A stretch of DNA of 64,000 bases from Morinoia aosen (Eukaryota > Arthropoda > Malacostraca > Amphipoda > Talitridae), in assembly GCA_030386875.1 (NCBI GenBank), contig CM059566.1, positions 44,986,068 through 45,050,067 on the forward strand. Direction: 5' to 3'. The notes under the pieces are model-generated. The model was not told where the DNA came from. It saw only the letters and a list, made by a program, of their open reading frames with translations, and ran no database searches. Below are positions 11,033 to 21,111 of this stretch, piece after piece. Made by a program: the position numbers and the translations under genes. Numbering within the stretch: position 1 is the stretch's first letter; every line of letters begins with the position of its first letter.

Positions 11033-13260
11033 GGGGGGAAATTAGTTCCCCCAATCCCCTTAAATCAGACACCAATCACGCTCAAGCATAGTTCAAACTG
11101 AATTAAAGTTTGAAATTTTGATGAACAAGAATCAGTACATTCATTTGAGGGCAAACCAATACGTGGCCGTCGTATACTAGTGTGGTTTCGTGATTTAACA
11201 CGTTCCCCGCTGTTATATATTAAAATATGCATCGTTATAATGTGACACTGGTTTTGTGAGTAAGAGATCCTGAGGCTGAGGTTTACGAGTCCCGGAAGAT
11301 CTTCGTTGTAGGCCTCGCATGGCAGGCTCATATGATGTCCTTATCGTGCTTGGGTTCGGATGGGTCGGAAGCGCCCCGAACGCAGGCGCCGGAAGGTACG
11401 GCGGCGGAAGTTCTTTGTTGCGCACTAGACTTAAGAGCAAGCTGTGTGAACTACGGTGACCAGTAGATGGATAAGTGCCTTACTGAGAGTTTCATTCTCC
11501 TCCTTTGGGTAGTCTAAAGCTACCGATACTGTAGTTTGCAGCTACAGTTAAATTAACCTCATGTTGTGCAGAAAGTAACGACACAACACCCGCGTATTGG
11601 GCCACATGTGTACCGATCGGTAAATTGCCCGTTCACGTACCAGTGTAAATAAATGACATTTCAGGTTTCTCAGCCTAATTAAGAAATAACTGTTTTCATA
11701 ACAGGTGAAATGTATCATGCAAATATTATATTTTTCACATTTTTTGAGCAGGGATAAAAATGTATTCGAACAGGACAGTCGATTTTCCAATTCTGCTACC
11801 TATAACTTAACCAAACCCACCGTTTATAACCGCGGAAACGCAGTGAACGTGTTGATAGTTTTTTTGCTCTGTCTCAAAAAGCTCGAATCGTTCCATAATC
11901 TGTTTATTTTCCTGTCATGACTATCGGTAGGAAAAGCCTTCTATCGCTATGGTCGTAATAATGCAGTACGAAGATCTCTGATGATAGCTAATTAATTACC
12001 CAAATGTTTTTCGTCAAATTGCTTTGGAATACCGGTCAACCCTCGTGTTGTAGAATACTAGGGGATTGCCAACCCAGTGAATGCCAAAACGATTTTTGAA
12101 CGTATTCTCACTCCTAGGCACAAATGAAATTTTTCACCAGTTAATTCCAGGTTCAAACAATTTTGGTTGGATAGAAATTTAAAGCTTGAACTGCTTGGGA
12201 ACTTTTTCTTATTGATTGCCTGGTGTTAAATCTGGTTCAGACATCGTTCTCAGTGTCGGAAAGCCCATATGAGCTGACTATTTTTGTGTGATTAAGATTT
12301 TTGTAGATCTCGAGTTGGTGGCCTCATTATACCTGTTATTCTTAGGAGAGAGTCCTAAAATTGTTTACGTTTCTTTAGATTAAATTCTCTCCTTTTCATT
12401 GATATTATTATTAATTTTCATCTCAGAATCAAGGATCACAGTTGCTCTGCGTATTTTGATGAGGCTGGACAAGTGTAATATAGAGAGGCAGTATAATTTA
12501 CTTCAACTTGCAGGCAAAGTTACTTTATAAGAAGCAGGGAATTCTTTTCATATCTTTAACGTTTTTCTACTTCTTTGCCCTATTTGTGATCATAGAACTG
12601 TGAGCATCATTTGTGATCTTTTTGATGGGGTCTACTGTTTCAGTTGGAGCATCACTCATGGTAGATGTGGCACCAATCTCTTGAAAATGCTTTGGAAGGA
12701 AACGTTTAATAAAAAAGTTTGCATTCACTAGTGAACAATAATAATATAATAAAATTTTCAATGCAAATGTTTTGATGACCTACATAGGAATTTAGATAAT
12801 AGAATGAGAAAAATGCAAATTTATATCAGACATAATTTTAACTCAAAAATTGATAAGAATCCTCGACTTATTAGTGGATTTCGTTTTCATACAAATGCGT
12901 GCATGAGGAGTGGAGATAATAAAGAAAAAATGGATGAAAAAAAAAATAGCCGACGTTGAAAATTTTCAGACATATGTGATGTATTGATAAAAACTGTCTT
13001 GGAATACTGTATATTATTGTGCGGTGTGAAGCCCATCCATGTTTTCCTTTCTGAATAATGGCAACCACAGGATCTCAAGTTTCTTGCAAAGTTCTAGTGT
13101 TGTTTTCGCCTTCGACATAATTTTTCAAGCGTGTTCCAATATTCATCCAAAGTGGCAAGGATTTTTAAAAACTTCTATGACACGCCCAGAGTGAGCACAT
13201 ACATTTTCATCCAGTCAATGAGAGTCCACAGAACGATGAATTTATTTTTGAGGAGGGTAG
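11033..13260. other. No recognisable gene
   Basis: Mostly AT-rich sequence. A GC-richer patch at 11,270-11,440 has an open minus-strand frame of about 75 codons rich in Pro and Arg with no recognisable domain. I see no splice-supported gene, RNA or element ends. Confidence 0.5.
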
Positions 13261-13267
13261 AATCTAA

Positions 13268-13475
13268 AAGAATTATCACTTCGTTCATGTCAGACCGTTG
13301 AATCAAAGAGCAATAATTCTAACCAACACTCATGAAGATTATCGCTTTATTCAAGTCAAAAATTGTTGGATAAGATGACTATGCCAACCTAGAGCAATAC
13401 CTACCAACTCTAACCAAGATTATTGCTTTGTTCATGTCAAAGACTGTCGGATCAGAGAGCAATACCAACCAAGAT
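13268..13475 (+). repeat. Three diverged direct repeats whose spacing keeps reading frame
   Basis: Related blocks start near 13271, 13337 and 13418, spaced 66 and 81 bp, both multiples of three. In one plus frame they read as variants of '(D/N)YxFVxVK(D/N)CxIR' and 'QPR'. A stop codon at 13376..13378 interrupts the second unit. Confidence 0.45.
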
Positions 13476-13628
13476 CTGAGGAGTTCGAAAAGTACATGAG
13501 GGTGACCTTCACAGAGGTAAAAAATGAGGCTGAGGCGCATTTTCTCGAGAAAGTTTCTTGTGTTACATGGCGTGAGAAACTAGGCCATCCGTTAGAGCAG
13601 TTGCCTGTAATATACATTGATAAGACCG
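13379..13628 (+). pseudogene. Exon-like open frame ending in a strong splice donor; unrecognised protein
   Basis: After the stop at 13376 the plus frame stays open for 83 codons to ACCG|GTAAGT at 13628/13629. The peptide (e.g. EEFEKYMRVTFTEVKNEAEA, then 'VSCVTWREKLGHP') is of balanced composition, unlike the low-complexity chance frames nearby. It has no start codon near its left end, as expected for an internal exon. I do not recognise the family. It may be a fragment of an old gene or of a transposon protein. A 23-bp minisatellite begins 60 bp downstream. Confidence 0.3.
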
Positions 13629-13687
13629 GTAAGTATCTTTGATGATGAACTGTTTCCGATAATTCATTAGGATAGTATTGGTTCATT

Positions 13688-14125
13688 GAGGTTAAGTGAA
13701 ATGAGGTTGAGGTTAAAAGTGATATGAGGTTCAGGTTAAAAGTGAAATGAGGTTGAGGTGAAAAGGGAAATGAGGTTGAGGTTAAAAGTGATATGAGGTT
13801 AAGGTTAAAAGTGAAATAAGGTTGAGGTTAAAAGTGAAATGAGGTTGAGGTTAAAAGTGAAATGAGGTTGAGGTTAAAAGTGAAATGAGGTTAATGTTAA
13901 AAGTGAAATGAGGTTGAGGTTAAAAGTGAAATGAGGTTGAGGTTAAAAATGAAATGAGGTTGAGGTTAAAAGAGAAATGAGGTTGAGGTTAAAAGTGAAA
14001 TGAGGTTGAGGTTAAAAGTGAAATGAGGTTGAGGTTAAAAGTGAAATGAGGTTGAAATTGAGGTAAACAGTGAAATGAGGTTGAGGTTGTGATTAAATTA
14101 AATGAGGTCAAGGTTAAGTGAAATA
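13688..14125. repeat. 23-bp minisatellite
   Basis: About 18 tandem copies of GAGGTTGAGGTTAAAAGTG plus AAAT. Interior copies are nearly perfect, while edge copies are shortened or altered (e.g. GAGGTCAAGGTTAAGTGAAAT at the right end), as expected for an array that homogenises by slippage or unequal exchange. Confidence 0.95.
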
Positions 14126-15529
14126 GGGATTAAGAGCAGGGAAAATTTGGACCATTTGAAAGAAAGAATTTCATACATAACAGTTGTTCTATGCGTTAAT
14201 GATTTCAAACTGGGGTATCAGTTCCAAGCAAATGAAGTTGGCCTTCCAATTTGGCCCTGAGATATTGAATAACAAATGTTTTAATGAATTAGAAAACTTT
14301 ACATCTTTAAGTATCATTTTGATGCTACTTGGAACTTGGAATATATATGGTGTATTTATTTCTCTCTGCAAAAAAATCTCTGCAAAATATGTATGGAGTA
14401 TTTATTTTTGCAGAAAATTATTTTGTTCGCCCAAACTAGTGCTTTAGACACAACAGTTATTTTTTGTAATCACGTTAGGTTGAAAAGTCACTCTGTGAAA
14501 TGAACATTAATTCAATAAAACCCTTTATGATACATTCGTTTTAAATGCATCTCGCTAACTAACTTTTAAAGAAGCAAATCTAATTGCTACATTACCATAA
14601 ACTTACGTCAATGCCTCGAAGATCTGGCCTAGTCTGAAGATTTCGCGCTATTTCTGATCAATTGAAGAGACGAAATCGACTTATCTGATCTGCGATTGAT
14701 TTCTATGAAACGACTGATCATGATTTAAAAAATACTAAAAGACGAGCAGTGAAACCTGTCCTCACGCATTTATTGTAATGTGATTAAGGTAGCGTTTTCT
14801 CACAGGCGCATGTGAGACTTTAAGGCCTTCGGACCGTTTTCCTTTTCATTTTCGTCTTATAAAACACAGAGCCATCATAAATTTTCCGTCAGCCCCAACT
14901 TAAGTATAATACGGTTTACAAATCAACGGAAAAACGCTCCAAATGAAGTACTACCAGGGAAAACGCCTTGATTTTTAACAAGTTGCTTGCCATTCGACTT
15001 ATCGATGGGTCGTTAGAAAAATTTTAACAGTCTTTTAAAATGAATGCTATTTAATGAACTCAGCTAATGCCTGGTATTGTTAAAATAAGTAACAATTTTT
15101 TCCTTCAAATTCGAGTTGAAAACTGAACTTCAGTGTAACCCATCGCAGTCAACGTGTTTAGCTCTGTCGTACTATTACTCTGATTCCCTCATTGAATACG
15201 CATTTAAATAAGAAAATTCACAATAATCAATCCAAATATTAGGACTCTACTTATCTCTACAAACACCGTGGGCAATTTTTGGGCACGCTTACACAATATC
15301 CTGAAAGCTTTGGTCGATAATCACACAGAGGTGCTATAGGTCAGTTCCGTTGGCTTGCGTTAACTGACTGACGTCTTTGCCATGTTACGAACTCTAAGAT
15401 CAAGTCTGGAGACACGGGAGACGTTGCTTTAGTTAAGGGTTTTCGTTTCGTTTTATTTTTATTTGAGCGCACGCTTATTCAGAGAGGAAGAATAGCATAA
15501 TAGTGTGAGATTCATGTAAATTAACCCAC
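14126..15529. other. No recognisable gene
   Basis: AT-rich. A segment at 15050-15165 loosely resembles the right half of the MITE at 15534..15753 (GAGTTGAAAACTGAACTTCAGTGTAACCC...). Nothing else was recognised. Confidence 0.5.
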
Positions 15530-15533
15530 TTAA

Positions 15534-15753
15534 CACGTTAAGCGCGGCGTGACCCACCGGTGGTCATTTAGGTGATTTTCACAATGCTGCTGGCCGACCA
15601 GTAGTCACTGACTCAATTTTTATAAACACTAAATAAAAGTTAAATGAAGGCGTGATCCAGCCAATGTTTGCTATTTTCAAAATTTCTTACTACAATTGAC
15701 TCTAAATTTGAGCTGGATATTGAACTTCAGTTTAACCCGCCGCACTTAACGTG
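15534..15753. mobile_element. 220-bp MITE with 16-bp inverted ends, possibly piggyBac-like
   Basis: CACGTTAAGCGCGGCG at 15534..15549 is mirrored by CGCCGCACTTAACGTG at 15738..15753 with one mismatch. TTAA precedes the left end and GTAA follows the right, close to a TTAA duplication. It is non-coding. Relatives lie at 7585..7795 and 15050..15165. The piggyBac link is inferred only from the TTAA. Confidence 0.55.
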
Positions 15754-16261
15754 GTAATATTTACTGTGGACAACCTCGGGCTATCCATCAAGGGTAAACG
15801 TTTTTTATTTACTGACATCCAAACCTTTTAACGAGTTTTTTTCTCATTAATTGTGGAATCAGAGTATGAAAGTTCTCTTACCTCTCTATTTGATTAAGAC
15901 AATCTAGAAAGTTAATAGAATTAAGGTGTGGAAAAAGGAGAAATTATTTCAGTCTTTACTGGCTGCATGGTAACCATAATTGGAGTGGAGTACTTGCATC
16001 TAACAGTACTTGCATGTGGTGGGATGGGAAGTACTCCAAAATTGACTTATTTCTGTTACCAATACCGTATTCAGTCAAATATTGGTCGGATTTGTTAGCC
16101 ACTGGCTGAAAAAGTCAACGTGGTCACCTTTAATTAAATTGTCAAGGAAGCAATCCTATAGCGTCACCACTCACCAGCTATCATGTGATTATGGATCAAA
16201 TTTGACTGCCTGATGCCTGCGAAGCTTTCGTCCCCAAGCCACTGACTATTGTAACTACCAA

Positions 16262-16470
16262 AGATTATTATATCTATCTACGACAATGTACCTATCAACG
16301 ACTATTGTATCTATCTACGACTATGTCCCTTTCAACGACTATTGTATCTATCTACGACTATCGTCCGCGTTCCCTAACTCCATGCTAAATGATACTTTCA
16401 TCTTTTCTCTTTGTGGATCAACTTTGTTGTGGTTAGGGAGGCTTAAATTAACTACAGATCTTATCTAATA
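16262..16470 (+). repeat. SINE-like relic expanded by an internal tandem repeat of about 36 bp
   Basis: Three copies of 'ACTATTGTATCTATCTACGA' with 'TATG..CC.TTCAACG' spacers run from 16262 to about 16365. They are followed by the family's 3' blocks 'CTCCATGCTAAATG', 'TTGTTG.GGTTAGGGAGGCT' and a 'TCTAATA' tail. 'ATACAACTATTGTATCTATG' is the 5' block of full-length family members, so the tandem array probably grew from that block. Confidence 0.5.
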
Positions 16471-16521
16471 TCGTTCCAGACTCATGGTGTTGAAAGATAT
16501 AACGAGATAACATGGTGGGGA

Positions 16522-16955
16522 CCAAGGAAGTTCGATACATGGAACCGGCATCGCTACCTTTTGCCAGTCAAGCGAGTGAAGCCACTTCTGCCGTCCCAAG
16601 CTCCGCCCACCCGGCATTTGGCCCTAGTGTGGAGGTGGTTTGGCAGTGGAGGTTGACCACCACCTCCAACATCAAGAACTGAACACCGTTTGCAATTCAT
16701 GAAAATTCTGTGCGTACACGTGAAAACTTATGTCTGAATCTTTTTTGAAAGTAACTGCACATGTGGATATGCATGAGCTCGGCATATTGGGAAAGTAGTC
16801 CTTGAACGCAGCATGGATAAGCTGCACTCTTTCTCGCCGAGTGCCAGTTGCGCACTGAGCCCCATCTCCACGTCGGGGGCCGTCTGCCTACAACTACCGA
16901 AAATTAGCTTCACTTTAGAGCGATGATGCCGGTACCATGTATCCAACTTCCTTGG
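16522..16955. mobile_element. Foldback/MITE-like element of 434 bp
   Basis: CCAAGGAAGTTCGATACATG at 16522 and the following ACCGGCATC match the reverse complement of 16919..16955 apart from two substitutions and a 3-bp gap. TGGGGA occurs immediately outside both ends (16516..16521 and 16956..16961) and is a candidate 6-bp target duplication. The interior is moderately GC-rich and non-coding. Confidence 0.55.
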
Positions 16956-16961
16956 TGGGGA

Positions 16962-17636
16962 CCACTCCAAATGAGATTACCACGACTGTAAAACCTCAGA
17001 GTTTAAAATTGGTACCTTCCGTAGTTTCTCGTACCAGTCGCAACCATTTTCAGTCGTTTTATCATGACTGCGTTCTCGTTTCGGAAATAACAGTTGGTTA
17101 TTTAGAATTGATCTCAATTATGAAGCTTTGTCTTTCTTGAAATTTCAAACCTGTGTCATTAGTCGAACAATGAAAAATCTCGATGGTTGAGAAACTTCAC
17201 TTAGTTATTTTTAAATACCAAAGCTTGAGTACCATAATCCCTTAACTCAAACTCTGCTGCATCCAAAAGTTTTTGTACGCTTTACAGCTTTGAGTCTCAA
17301 GAAAATTCGAATAATTTGATCCCCAAAACTAGAAGAATCGACGCTAAAAAACTGATAGACCCGAGGACAGTTACTTTCGGTATTCAGAAGACACGCTTCC
17401 TTTTGAACAAACCTGATGCTTTATGAAGCCTCACATTCTTTGCGAGGCCGTTCATAGCCTTTGTACTCGTCAAGGGTTCACTGATCCCGTTTTAGATTCT
17501 TCAGAGATCGTAAATTATAGTAAGTTTAAGAGTTCAAGCCCATTGAAATGAAACTATTTCTGATGATAGAAAAAGAATATGTCCGAGCTTGCGAATTGGT
17601 TTGCTGACGTACAGGGAATCTTTGTAGAAGCAAAAG
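16962..17636. other. No recognisable feature
   Basis: AT-rich flank of the LTR retrotransposon. No supported gene or repeat. Confidence 0.5.
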
Positions 17637-17641
17637 GTAAG

Positions 17642-18136
17642 TGGTAAATATTCCGTTTGGCGGTATCCTCTTGGGCGCCAAAAGTTAGATAGTTTCCCTA
17701 TTTTAGGGTTTTGAGGGCCGTAAGTTCCAAGGCTTTTATTCCGGAGAATCTTCCTGATTTTTCAGGGATATGAGAGAAGTCAGTTGCTGAGTATTTATTT
17801 TATTAAGGCGAGGGCTTTTCAACAGTTTCCAAGTTGCGAATAATATTCGGTAATTTTTGGAGTCCGATCTGGTTACAAGGTTTGAAGATTTGAGCTGGTT
17901 TTTCAAGCTTTCTAAATTTGAGTCGAGACGAATCAAGCTAAGTTTTTCGCGCTGGTAATACAGGCTTAGAAAGTTAGAGCCGAAATGAAATTCGAGCTGT
18001 TGAAATTTTGAAATCTGAGACGGATATATGGTTCGCAAGTATCTGTGATACGTCAGTTCGATTATTTGCGAGGGAATTATTTTTCCTCCCGCGAAATTAC
18101 AAGACACTAGTCGGCATCTCTGACAATAGCCTGACA
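17642..18136 (-). repeat. Left (3') LTR of the gypsy-type element
   Basis: 495 bp, ending in ACA on the plus strand. The other terminus is TGG here against TGT in the partner LTR, so one end is mutated. It continues directly into the short segment after the RNase H stop codon. Confidence 0.9.
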
Positions 18137-18313
18137 CGCCCTTACCGAGAAGACATTACTGCAAGTAATGTCGCGAACATGCTATTGAAGCCCGATGTCG
18201 ACGGTGCTTTTTGGCCAATGATTATATATAATGGTGCATATGTACATCAGATAGCTTATAAAGAATACTTAAGACTATTTCTTAACAATTAGAAACACTT
18301 ATTCTAATACAGC

Positions 18314-18532
18314 TCAGGAACAGTCTTGTCCTTTCTCTTCTGAAGAGGCCGAATCCAGTTCTGGTTGGTGGGGAGAGCGGGATAAGAAGTCGGCGAGATG
18401 GTTTTCCACTCCAGGAATATGTTCCGCTTTAAATTGAAAGAGGCTGAAGTATAAAGCCCATCGTTTAAGTCGTGGGTTTAGTTTATCCGCTTGTTGTAGA
18501 TACAGAAGAGGTCGATGGTCGCCATTGTGCAT
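18314..18532 (-). pseudogene. RNase H C-terminal fragment of gypsy-type Pol
   Basis: The 72-residue frame contains 'DHRPLLYLQQADKLNPRLKR' and 'AEHIPGVENHLADFLSRSP'. This is the RNase H end of Ty3/gypsy reverse transcriptases, including the conserved 'H.PG..N..AD.LSR'. The catalytic RT domain and the RNase H N-terminal part that should precede it are absent. The tandem repeat at 18541 lies where they should be. The frame ends at a stop before the 3' LTR, with no integrase. Confidence 0.85.
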
Positions 18533-18540
18533 CGTTGATT

Positions 18541-18973
18541 TTGGTCACCAATTTTGGTCGCTGATTTGGTCGTCAATTTTTGATTGCTGATCTGGTCGCC
18601 AGTTTGATCGCTGATCTGGTCGCCAGTTTGATCGCTGATCTGGTCGCCAGTTTGATCGCTGATCTGGTCGCCAGTTTGATCGCTGATCTGGTCGCCAGTT
18701 TGATCGCTGATCTGGTCGCCAGTTTGATCGCTGATCTGGTCGCCAGTTTTGTTTGCTGACCTTTCTGAGATTATGAACTCGGAACGCAGCTGTTCTTCTC
18801 CGGCAGCAGCTGCTGTTTGGAGGCCAGGGTGTCCTGCGGTCTACCGTAGATGCCGGTGGCCATGGACGCCATGGTCCTTTTAGGTGTAGGCCTTTATCGC
18901 GCATGCCAGACCTTAGTGTATTACGATCATCACTTTCTAATTTCTCTATTTCTTCTTTGGTTGGCTCAAGCAC
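18541..18973 (-). pseudogene. Pol linker fused to an 8-residue tandem repeat
   Basis: The upstream part reads 'LEPTKEEIEKLESDDRNTLR', probably the segment between protease and RT. It then runs into seven near-perfect 24-bp repeats (about 18583..18750), plus degenerate ones to 18541, that encode NWRPDQRS over and over in this frame. The array sits exactly at the internal deletion and may have formed during it. Whether the repeat is translated is unknown. Confidence 0.6.
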
Positions 18974-19087
18974 CTTCCCATACAGCGGACATTCTTTGTG
19001 AGAGTTGATGTTGCCATTTTGGAGAGTCTTTCTATAAGGAACTTCTTTTTGAGGCTCGTACGTATTGAACTTGCCAATTTTCCTAAT

Positions 19088-19522
19088 TTATTCGGTTTTA
19101 TTACCGGCCCTTTTGAAGGGATGTTTTACATGAGCATAGTTACGCTGTAGTTCAATGAACTTTTCCTTGTTGGTTAGCCGCTGTTTTGATTCTTCAGATT
19201 TTTCAATTTCTTCTCTCTTAGCACTCGCTTTTGGAGTGACATGAGAGGTTTCAATTATGATAGGAGGCGTATGCTCTTCTTCAAAGGATGTAGTTCCTGG
19301 CACACGTCCTAGGATTATGTCGGTTGCAGGGTTATCCATCACTACGACTGTGATGTTGCCTCGATAATATGGGCAGTCAAGTTTTACGTTTGCTAACGGC
19401 GCTACGAAAGTTTGGCTGTCAGCTAGCTTGACGGTGATCTTGTTTTTTGTTATATTTTGTTGTGGCACAAGGGCTTTATTTACAAATACGGCTGTGGCTC
19501 CTCCATCCAGTAAGATTTCCAC
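19088..19522 (-). CDS. Retrotransposon aspartic protease domain (gypsy-type)
   Basis: Near the start, 'EILLDGGATAVFVNKALV' is the active-site loop of a retropepsin. 'NPATDIILGRVPGT' is the conserved 'ILGR' segment near the C-terminus of the domain. The active-site triplet is D-G-G where Asp-Thr/Ser-Gly is usual, so activity is doubtful. The domain is in the -1 frame relative to gag; its frame overlaps the gag end, consistent with Gag-Pol frameshifting. The Lys/Glu-rich C-terminal tail reaches a stop at 19088. Confidence 0.8.
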   Translation of the reverse strand: MEILLDGGATAVFVNKALVPQQNITKNKITVKLADSQTFVAPLANVKLDCPYYRGNITVVVMDNPATDIILGRVPGTTSFEEEHTPPIIIETSHVTPKASAKREEIEKSEESKQRLTNKEKFIELQRNYAHVKHPFKRAGNKTE

Positions 19523-19529
19523 AGGTTGA

Positions 19530-20948
19530 TCATTGAGTTGGCCTTGGCACTTTTTTTAATTCTCCTAATAGTACTTCGGTTGTATTCGAAATTACTGCAG
19601 CATGATTGCATTCAACGGGTGGCAGGGTATACCCTGGGGACTCCTCTTCGATATAATTTATGTGGGCAGTAGGTTGTGCCGCACCTCCTTCATTTCGGGA
19701 AGAGGTATTTTGCTGAGATTGCGGGTTAAGTACTTGGCACTCTGCGCTAGAATGAGTTGGATTTTCTCCATGGTGATTACAGAAGAATGTTCTCCAGTTG
19801 ATTGGCGGACGGTTAAAGTAGTTGGGTCTGCCTTCTACGTGAGCTGGTCCAGTTGTCCTTGGCCTATACTGGAAATTCTGATTCTGATTCGGAGGCGGTG
19901 CAGGTCGATACTGGGGATTTCGGTTCTGAAGCGGCGAAGGTCGATAGTTGAAATTTTGGTTCTGATGAGGTGAAGGTCGATAGTTTCCGGTTGTGGTGTT
20001 AGAAACTTGATTCACTTGAGAACTTTTGGAAGGTTTTCCCATTGAAGATTCTTGACCTTCGTTTTTGTTATTCGACAGACGGTTCTCACACAGTTTCTGG
20101 AGAGTTGTATTGGGTCGGGCTTGTAGAAATTTGTCCCCTTGTTCAGCTAGAGTCGCTAAGGTGTTACCGCTTCTGTCGTTGAGTTGAGTAGCAAGGTGAG
20201 ACGGTAGACTGGAGTAGACCCTATCCATAAGCATGAAATTTTTCAATTGGTCGGAGTTTTCTTCTACTTGGCTTCCGGTGAGCCATGCGTTAAGCGCTTG
20301 TTCCAATCTCCGGATGTATCGACTCATGTTGTCTCCTTCCTCAGGCTTCAGTTCATAGTAGTTACTGCGCAGTTTAGCGGGGGTTATCTTGTGGGACTCC
20401 AGCAGTAGATTTTTGATTTCCCTAAATTGGGAGCGGTCGACAGCGTCCAATGTCTGGATGAGTCTTCTTTCCTTAGCCGTTAGTAGATTTTCTAGTGCGA
20501 GAACAGCCTCAAATTCCGTGTATTCGAGTGCGTTGCTGTGACTCTCGAAACGCTGCCTGAATTCTTGGATCCCCTCTTGTTCAGGGTTAAATGCAGCGAT
20601 ATCGGGTATTTTGACCCGTCTGGCTTCTTGTGCCCTTGGTTGGTTGAGTTGTTGGAGCTGGATTTCATGCTCTCGTTCTCTTTCTCTCTCTCTTTCTCTT
20701 TCTCCCTCTCGTTCTCTTTCTCGTTCTCGTTCTTCTCTTTCTCTTTCTCGTTCTTCTCTTTCTAGTGCTCGTTCTCGTTCTTCTCTTTCTAGTGCTCGTT
20801 CTCGTTCTTCTCTTTCTAGTGCTCGTTCTCGTTCTTCAGCTTCCTCCAGAATTCTTATTCTTTGAAGGAAGGTTTCACGGTAGTCTGGTTGCTCCGGAGT
20901 GAGGCCTAGGGCAGTCATGTACTCTCGGGCACGTTGGACGCAATCCAT
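19530..20948 (-). CDS. Gag polyprotein of the gypsy-type element
   Basis: 472 aa. Residues about 35-100 are an extreme Glu/Arg-rich segment built of 'ERALEREER' and 'EREREREREGE' repeats, predicted to be a long charged helix. Residues about 105-290 carry the capsid-like region ('IPDIAAFNPEQEGIQEF', 'ENLLTAKERRLIQTL', 'YYELKPEEGDNMSRYIRRLE'). A Pro/Asn/Gln-rich segment with 'NYRPSP' repeats follows. A single zinc knuckle of the form C-x2-H-x5-H-x4-C ('CNHHGENPTHSSAEC') lies near residue 405. Gag packages element RNA into particles. The frame is intact, so it may still be expressed. The E/R repeat array is DNA-level simple sequence (GAGCGAGAA-type) and could vary in length between copies. Confidence 0.85.
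   Translation of the reverse strand: MDCVQRAREYMTALGLTPEQPDYRETFLQRIRILEEAEERERALEREERERALEREERERALEREEREREREEREREREREGEREREREREREHEIQLQQLNQPRAQEARRVKIPDIAAFNPEQEGIQEFRQRFESHSNALEYTEFEAVLALENLLTAKERRLIQTLDAVDRSQFREIKNLLLESHKITPAKLRSNYYELKPEEGDNMSRYIRRLEQALNAWLTGSQVEENSDQLKNFMLMDRVYSSLPSHLATQLNDRSGNTLATLAEQGDKFLQARPNTTLQKLCENRLSNNKNEGQESSMGKPSKSSQVNQVSNTTTGNYRPSPHQNQNFNYRPSPLQNRNPQYRPAPPPNQNQNFQYRPRTTGPAHVEGRPNYFNRPPINWRTFFCNHHGENPTHSSAECQVLNPQSQQNTSSRNEGGAAQPTAHINYIEEESPGYTLPPVECNHAAVISNTTEVLLGELKKVPRPTQ
19551..19557 (-). promoter_or_regulatory. Candidate -1 frameshift slippery site
   Basis: A run of seven A reads A AAA AAA in the gag frame, eight codons before the gag stop. A -1 slip there enters the frame that runs without a stop into the protease ('KCQGQLNDQPVEILLDGG'). 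This fits the X XXY YYZ rule. No downstream pseudoknot was checked. Confidence 0.6.
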
Positions 20949-21094
20949 TCCTCTTTGCTTTAGGAAGTAGAGGTTCCTTTTTATTTTTCTTGGTTTTCAG
21001 GATTCAAAGTCCTTCTTTATTTTCTTCTGCTTCAGGGAGTCAAGTCCTCCTGTTTTATTTTAGTTTTTCTTAGCTTTCAGGATTCGTAGTCTTT

Positions 21095-21108
21095 CTGTTC
21101 GGGAGCCA
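21095..21108 (-). other. tRNA primer-binding site
   Basis: TGGCTCCCGAACAG on the minus strand begins 3 nt inside the right LTR. It starts with TGG, the complement of a tRNA CCA end, and resembles the lysine-tRNA-type sites TGGCGCCCGAACAG. It fixes the element's orientation. Confidence 0.7.
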
Positions 21109-21111
21109 CAT

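Noticed and set aside
17736..18137. 133-codon frame within the left LTR (and its partner at 21206..21577)
   Set aside because: It lies wholly in the LTR, ends beyond its border and has no recognised domain. Chance frame.
20538..20865. Ser/Phe- and Ser/Arg-rich plus-strand frames opposite the Gag E/R repeat
   Set aside because: Antisense reading of simple sequence that encodes the Glu/Arg repeat of Gag.
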